From Bacteroidales bacterium (GTDB lineage Bacteria > Bacteroidota > Bacteroidia > Bacteroidales > UBA7960), in contig PWNY01000046.1 in NCBI GenBank assembly GCA_003557805.1, positions 1 through 9,606 of the forward strand: a stretch of 9,606 bases of DNA, in the 5' to 3' direction. The notes under the pieces were generated by a model that made no database searches, was not told the origin of the DNA, and saw only the letters and a list, made by a program, of their open reading frames with translations. Below are positions 6,901 through 9,606 of the stretch, piece by piece (position 1 is the first letter of the stretch; each line of letters starts with the position of its first letter). The translations under genes were made by a program, and so were the position numbers.

Positions 6901-7144
6901 TACCGTTGAGCATCTGCACCAGGGATGATTCACCGGGGTTTTCAGGTACAGCATCCAGTGGCTTATTGAACGGAATGAACCATGCAGACGGGTCCTCCCG
7001 GTTTATCTCATTTACAAGAGGGTTCTCCCAGTCCCGGGGTGTAATTTCTTCAAAATCCCGGCCAGAATAATCGGTATACTGTTTACATGAGCCAAGGGCG
7101 AACAGTAAAAACAATAATAGTGATGATAAACGGATAAGGGTCAT
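3962..7144 (-). CDS. lacZ: GH2 beta-galactosidase, LacZ-like lipoprotein
   Basis: A 1060-aa exported glycoside hydrolase family 2 enzyme that releases non-reducing beta-galactosyl residues. ATG 7144 is chosen because it yields a compact lipoprotein signal (TLIRLSSLLLFLLFALGSC) with lipobox Cys20; an ATG 24 codons upstream would put a poor leader in front. The domain order is that of LacZ: sugar-binding jelly roll (about 75-245), Ig-like domain (about 250-365), TIM barrel from about 370 (KGVNLHEHHP), then the C-terminal beta domains. The barrel carries TSHYP, DEANIESHG, acid/base Glu485 in WSMGNEAGN, nucleophile Glu548 in LCEYSHAMGNS, and GGFIWDWVDQGL. GGDNSW near residue 1033 matches the E. 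coli Trp999 region, so the C-terminal domain is complete. It would sit in a membrane facing the periplasm or outside. Exact galactoside is unknown. It lies 112 bp behind the FN3 gene on the same strand and converges on acr3. Confidence 0.95.
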   Translation of the reverse strand: MTLIRLSSLLLFLLFALGSCKQYTDYSGRDFEEITPRDWENPLVNEINREDPSAWFIPFNKPLDAVPENPGESSLVQMLNGTWKFNISRKPSERPYYFFKEDFDTRGWDEIEVPGNWALQGYEHPIYITAGYPFRRNPPYIQDDYNPVGSYKREFRISRAWDGKEVYLRFGAVSSAFYLWINGERVGYSQDSKTPATFNITPYIRPGKNNVAVEVYTWCDGSYIEDQDFWRMAGITRDVYLLARNPLHIRDFFVKSKLDENYTGGILDMELELKVPAGYSAANIITATLYKGNEEVLSFERDIRPGEEGTIYSFRDILNDVKPWSAEQPSLYRLSLSLLEENGQLIETIQQDVGFRTIEIKDGLFLVNGQYVYLKGVNLHEHHPETGHVVDEATMLLDIKTMKSHNINAVRTSHYPQPERWYELCNRYGLYVIDEANIESHGMGYGDESLAKDSLWMDSHLYRARNMFERDKNQPSVIIWSMGNEAGNGVNFYATYEYLKAADPTRPVIYEQAHGGWNTDIMAPMYMRIDGLERYAQSNPDKPLILCEYSHAMGNSLGNFQDYWDVIEQYEHLQGGFIWDWVDQGLRKEDGEGGWYWAYGGDFEPDTVQNSGNFCINGVVLPDRTPQPAMQEVKKVYQYIGFEPGNLEDGEIIIENKYAFRHLSDFNFSYQVKGNGTLIYETIIEDVDLLPGERKSYKLDIPIEPRPGVEYFLHLHARLKEDDGLVRAGTQLAAEQIALLWYLEEEDVVTAASAPVVETEDNGTILMSANGIDIVFDTNMGMIRSLKVEGMETLLQGPEPSFWRPPNDNDFGNNTHIWAAVWREAGERRRLRETGLNESDHGTSITFYFDLMDKEYEEIIATYTSNYLVDGSGTITVENHYRSVSDQLPRMLRFGMNLIMPREFENMSWFGRGPHESYWDRKTSAFVDLYSGLVAEQYFPYIRPQENGNKTDVRWMSITNAEGMGLRFEGLQLLEASAYHQLMRDFESPGRTDGWHREGEETRNRHTIDVPDRDLTLVRVDYRQSGLGGDNSWGAHPLPEYWLDEDEYSYGFRIVPLAGN

Positions 7145-7191
7145 TGTTTTGGAGCTTTTTTTGGGTATTGAGTCAGAAAAAATTAAGACCG

Positions 7192-7199
7192 TAAAGATA
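7192..7199 (-). promoter_or_regulatory. Weak candidate -7 box for the beta-galactosidase gene
   Basis: On the minus strand TATCTTTA differs from the Bacteroidota consensus TAnnTTTG in the last base. It sits about 47 nt before the chosen ATG. The nearest TTTG upstream is only 14 nt away rather than about 19, so the match is partial and the gene may instead be read through from the FN3 gene. Confidence 0.25.
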
Positions 7200-7213
7200 A
7201 TAATTTTAGTGCC

Positions 7214-7237
7214 CAAAAGTTTTGCTTTAAACTCTTG
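7214..7237 (-). other. AT-rich stem-loop between FN3 gene and beta-galactosidase gene
   Basis: On the minus strand the arms CAAGAGTTT and AAACTTTTG pair over 9 bp (one G-U) around the loop AAAGCA. It lies 20 nt after the FN3 stop. No U-run follows, so it is not a classic rho-independent terminator; it might stabilise or delimit the upstream message, or be chance in AT-rich DNA. Confidence 0.35.
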
Positions 7238-7256
7238 TATGACCTGTTATTATTGT

Positions 7257-9440
7257 TTATTCAGAGATACGGCCCCCGGCAGGCCTGCTCATGGGTGACT
7301 CACCCCCATCTAAAGTAAATGCCTTCACTGCATATGCCTGGGGCTGACCGTCACCGACCGGTTCCGAAAAGTATGGCTCATTTGTACGTGCGTGTTGTGT
7401 GAGGCGACCGCGCTCATCCTCCCTGTAAACAATAAAAAAAACGTTTTCTCCCGTTACGGGATAGCTCCAGGTGAGCACTCCCATCTCTTCTTCCAGTGAA
7501 AAGCTGAGATCCTCCACAGGAGGTCGCACGCCGTCGTCATATGCCATGGCCTGCACGGGCCTTGCAAAGTCAGAGTAAAGGCCGCTGTTGTCACGGGCAC
7601 GAATGGAGTAGTAGTATGTAGTTCCCTGTTGTACATCCCGGTCAGTAAAGGTTAGCTGGTCATTATCAAGTTGCCGGTATTCTTCCCATGGCTCGTAGAG
7701 GTTTGTATTCCTGTAAAGTGTGTGTGCCTGAACATCACGGCTGCCGCTCAGTGCGAAGTGGAGTTCAATTTCACTGGTGCTGCTTACCACTCGTTTAAAA
7801 ACCGGTGTTGTCGGGGGTATGGTGTCAGGGCGCTCGATTATCATTATCTCTGAGAATTCCGACTGGTTGAAGTTAAAGTCCAGTGCAATTGCCCTGTAAT
7901 AAACATAAGGCGTCAGTGAGTTCAGGCTCAGAGTATCTGTAAATACCACAGGGATAGCATCCCTTAATGTGTCACTTTCGACAAAGCCCTCAAATATCAC
8001 CGAAAACTCATGACCTGGATCGTTTGACCTGTAAAGCCGGTATCCCATGAGATCATTTTCGGGGTTTTTCTCTAACTCCAGGCTTACCACGCCAAGCGAA
8101 TCTATACTGCCTGAGGCCCATACAGGCGGGGCTGGTGGTATGGTGTCAATAAGGGTGACGGCAACAGGCAGCGATGAGCTTACATTAAAGGCCGTATCCA
8201 CGGCCTGGATAACGTAATAGTTCATCTGCCCCTGCACGAAACTGGTATCAATAAAAGTCCTGCTGGAAGAAGGAAGCAGGTCAGGATGTATTACCTGATA
8301 CTCTCCGTCTGCTCCTTTTGCACGGCCAACGGCAAAACCCATAAGGTCTGCGGCCGGGGTATCGTTCATTTCCCAGGCTATAAGAACCTCATCAGGTTTG
8401 TGGTGCTCAAGTGTAATTACTCGCGGCTGTTCAGGAGGGGTCCGGTCACGCGGCATGGCATCCACCTGTGCAAACATCACCCTCTCACCGAAAACGTTAT
8501 ATCCGTAAAACCTGTAAGTGTATAAACGGTAATTCTCAAGCCCTTCGTCACGAAAGCTTGCCCTTCCGGGCTCACCCAAGCTTTCTCCCCTCAGGTTCAG
8601 CCTGGGGGCATCGGTAAGCAAAACAAAGTCATTTCCGCCTGTGCTTCTCTCAATTTCGAACAGAGAGAGTTTTCCATCTTCCTCCCATACAAAGTTTATC
8701 CAGGTATCACCTTCGTAGAAATAAACCTGGTTTTCATATTGCTGCGGGTCAGCTGCAGCAATGATAGTGAAAGGTTGCGGCAACAGGTTGTAAACCGGCG
8801 GTTCGGCAACTGTCCTTACCCTGTAAGTATATGTGATGCCCTCTTCAATGTCCCTGTCAGTATAGCTCATGGCAAGGGCCTCTGCAACCATTGCATCCCT
8901 TGCCGCGGTAAGGACGAATACTGCATGTTCGAAATCCTCATCGGCCCTCTGAGTGCGCACCTGGCTTATGCCTTCCTCAAAATCGAAAGTTCCACCTGCA
9001 GGCTCTTTTGCCATGCCAAGAAACGCCCTGGCCAGGTCAAGCAGGTCAAGGGTTTCACCTTCGGCCTGCTCCATGGCAGCATCCCATTCATCTTCCCCGT
9101 ATGGAAGCAGACGGGCTATCTCATCAAATTCACCGGTATTTTCTGTTCTGCGCTCTATTATAAAGCCATCACGGAAGCCTGTTTCCATTACAACCCTTTT
9201 TTCGGGAAAGTAGCGAAGTTCTATCGATCCTGGTTCAAGATAACGTCCTGTTATCTTTATGGTTGTCGAAAACTCATCGCCAGTCTCCGCAGTGTCCTGC
9301 CCAAACAGGGGTAACGCCTGAAAAAGTATTGCCGCTGTCAGTATGGGCAACAAGCTTTTGACCCCAAAGGAGGGCCGGGAATCCTTCTGAACAAAGTATT
9401 TAAATGAAGCTGCCATATTTTTTATTTGTTGTTTTTTCAT
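7257..9440 (-). CDS. Secreted multi-FN3-domain protein of unknown function
   Basis: A 727-aa exported protein. Residues 29-48 form a hydrophobic signal segment (LLPILTAAILFQALPLFGQ) with likely cleavage after Gln48; the basic N-region is long, and Met9 is an alternative start. The rest reads as about six fibronectin type III-like beta repeats: about 70-228, 233-328, 333-431, 434-538, 541-633 and 637-727. Several linkers share the form D-x-PP: DRTPPEQP, DTIPPAPP, DTIPPTTP. Typical FN3 ends recur, such as TYTYRVRTV, YYVIQAVD, YYRAIALD and YYSIRARDNSG. The first repeat has an acidic, Ala/Leu-rich, probably helical stretch (about 115-190) placed between its strands. There is no lipobox and no type IX sorting domain at the C-terminus, so it may be periplasmic or surface-associated through a partner. 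It starts 9 bp after the stop of a gene cut by the contig edge, so it is probably translated from the same message. Catalytic residues were not recognised; a binding or scaffold role is inference. Confidence 0.85.
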   Translation of the reverse strand: MKKQQIKNMAASFKYFVQKDSRPSFGVKSLLPILTAAILFQALPLFGQDTAETGDEFSTTIKITGRYLEPGSIELRYFPEKRVVMETGFRDGFIIERRTENTGEFDEIARLLPYGEDEWDAAMEQAEGETLDLLDLARAFLGMAKEPAGGTFDFEEGISQVRTQRADEDFEHAVFVLTAARDAMVAEALAMSYTDRDIEEGITYTYRVRTVAEPPVYNLLPQPFTIIAAADPQQYENQVYFYEGDTWINFVWEEDGKLSLFEIERSTGGNDFVLLTDAPRLNLRGESLGEPGRASFRDEGLENYRLYTYRFYGYNVFGERVMFAQVDAMPRDRTPPEQPRVITLEHHKPDEVLIAWEMNDTPAADLMGFAVGRAKGADGEYQVIHPDLLPSSSRTFIDTSFVQGQMNYYVIQAVDTAFNVSSSLPVAVTLIDTIPPAPPVWASGSIDSLGVVSLELEKNPENDLMGYRLYRSNDPGHEFSVIFEGFVESDTLRDAIPVVFTDTLSLNSLTPYVYYRAIALDFNFNQSEFSEIMIIERPDTIPPTTPVFKRVVSSTSEIELHFALSGSRDVQAHTLYRNTNLYEPWEEYRQLDNDQLTFTDRDVQQGTTYYYSIRARDNSGLYSDFARPVQAMAYDDGVRPPVEDLSFSLEEEMGVLTWSYPVTGENVFFIVYREDERGRLTQHARTNEPYFSEPVGDGQPQAYAVKAFTLDGGESPMSRPAGGRISE

Positions 9441-9449
9441 AGTAATAAA

Positions 9450-9592
9450 TCAGAAGCTTTGAAACGGAGACTGAGCTCCCGTTGCTTCTGGTATACCACC
9501 TGTGTGGAAGTTTTTCTCTACTGTCTGGGTAACAGGCTTACCCTCCTTTGTCAGTGCCTCAATCCAACTTCCGTTTATATACTCCATAAGGG
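9450..9592 (-). CDS. 3' end of an unidentified gene at the contig edge
   Basis: An open frame on the minus strand runs from the contig end to TGA at 9450-9452, 9 bp before the FN3 gene. It encodes about 47 residues (ends EATGAQSPFQSF) with no recognised domain. The frame continues upstream into adapter sequence, so the true upstream part is missing. An in-frame ATG at 9587 would also allow a complete 45-aa protein, but a C-terminal fragment of a longer gene co-transcribed with the FN3 gene is more likely. Hydrophilic, Gly/Pro-containing tail; no signal or membrane segment visible in the fragment. Confidence 0.5.
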
Positions 9593-9606
9593 AGATCGGA
9601 AGAGCG
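9593..9606. other. Illumina adapter remnant at contig end
   Basis: The last 14 bases, AGATCGGAAGAGCG, are identical to the start of the Illumina TruSeq adapter (the read-2 form, with G after GAGC). This is not biological sequence. It marks an assembly end caused by untrimmed reads. Confidence 0.95.

Noticed and set aside
7145..7216. Beta-galactosidase start 24 codons upstream at 7216
   Set aside because: It would place an atypical leader before a perfectly good lipoprotein signal and would overlap the candidate promoter element.
8739..9314. 191-codon plus-strand open frame inside the FN3 gene
   Set aside because: It is the antisense shadow of the FN3 coding sequence, Cys/His-rich in the way such shadows often are, with no recognisable domain or start context.

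Overview
The window looks like a chromosomal fragment, probably a metagenomic contig end, from a member of the Bacteroidota. The clues are a Bacteroidota-type -7 box (TAnnTTTG) in front of the main operon, gene starts with no Shine-Dalgarno sequence, a large lipoprotein GH2 beta-galactosidase, and a XerC/D-like recombinase of the kind common in that phylum. The right edge ends in Illumina adapter sequence, so the contig stops there for technical reasons.

Left part (1-890): a tyrosine recombinase gene is read leftwards and runs off the window after about 230 codons. It keeps the N-terminal SAM-like domain and the start of the catalytic domain (Arg148, Lys173). The 198-bp gap to its right contains a nested inverted repeat close to the recombinase start. 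It also contains two 18-bp palindromes of the form TGACG...CGTCA, the second of which covers the -7 box of the next operon.

Centre-left (891-3906): a compact rightward arsenic operon of five genes. They encode a small HesB/IscA-like protein with vicinal cysteine pairs, an ArsR/SmtB repressor, a thioredoxin-type arsenate reductase ArsC, an arsenite S-adenosylmethionine methyltransferase ArsM (start overlaps the arsC stop as ATGA), and an ACR3 arsenite efflux permease. Together they would sense arsenic, reduce As(V) to As(III), then either methylate As(III) or export it. The HesB-like first gene is the least expected member and the best candidate for new biology: its Cys layout suggests an As(III)-handling or Fe-S protein encoded with the detoxification genes.

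Right part (3962-9606): three leftward genes converge on the arsenic operon. In transcription order they are the 3' end of an unidentified gene at the contig edge, a secreted protein of about six FN3-like repeats whose first repeat appears split by a helical insert, and a lipoprotein GH2 beta-galactosidase. The first two are 9 bp apart and probably co-transcribed. The beta-galactosidase follows after 112 bp that contain an AT-rich stem-loop and a weak promoter-like element. There are no SusC/SusD or other carbohydrate genes in view, so its substrate and locus type stay open. No tRNA, rRNA or CRISPR array was seen.
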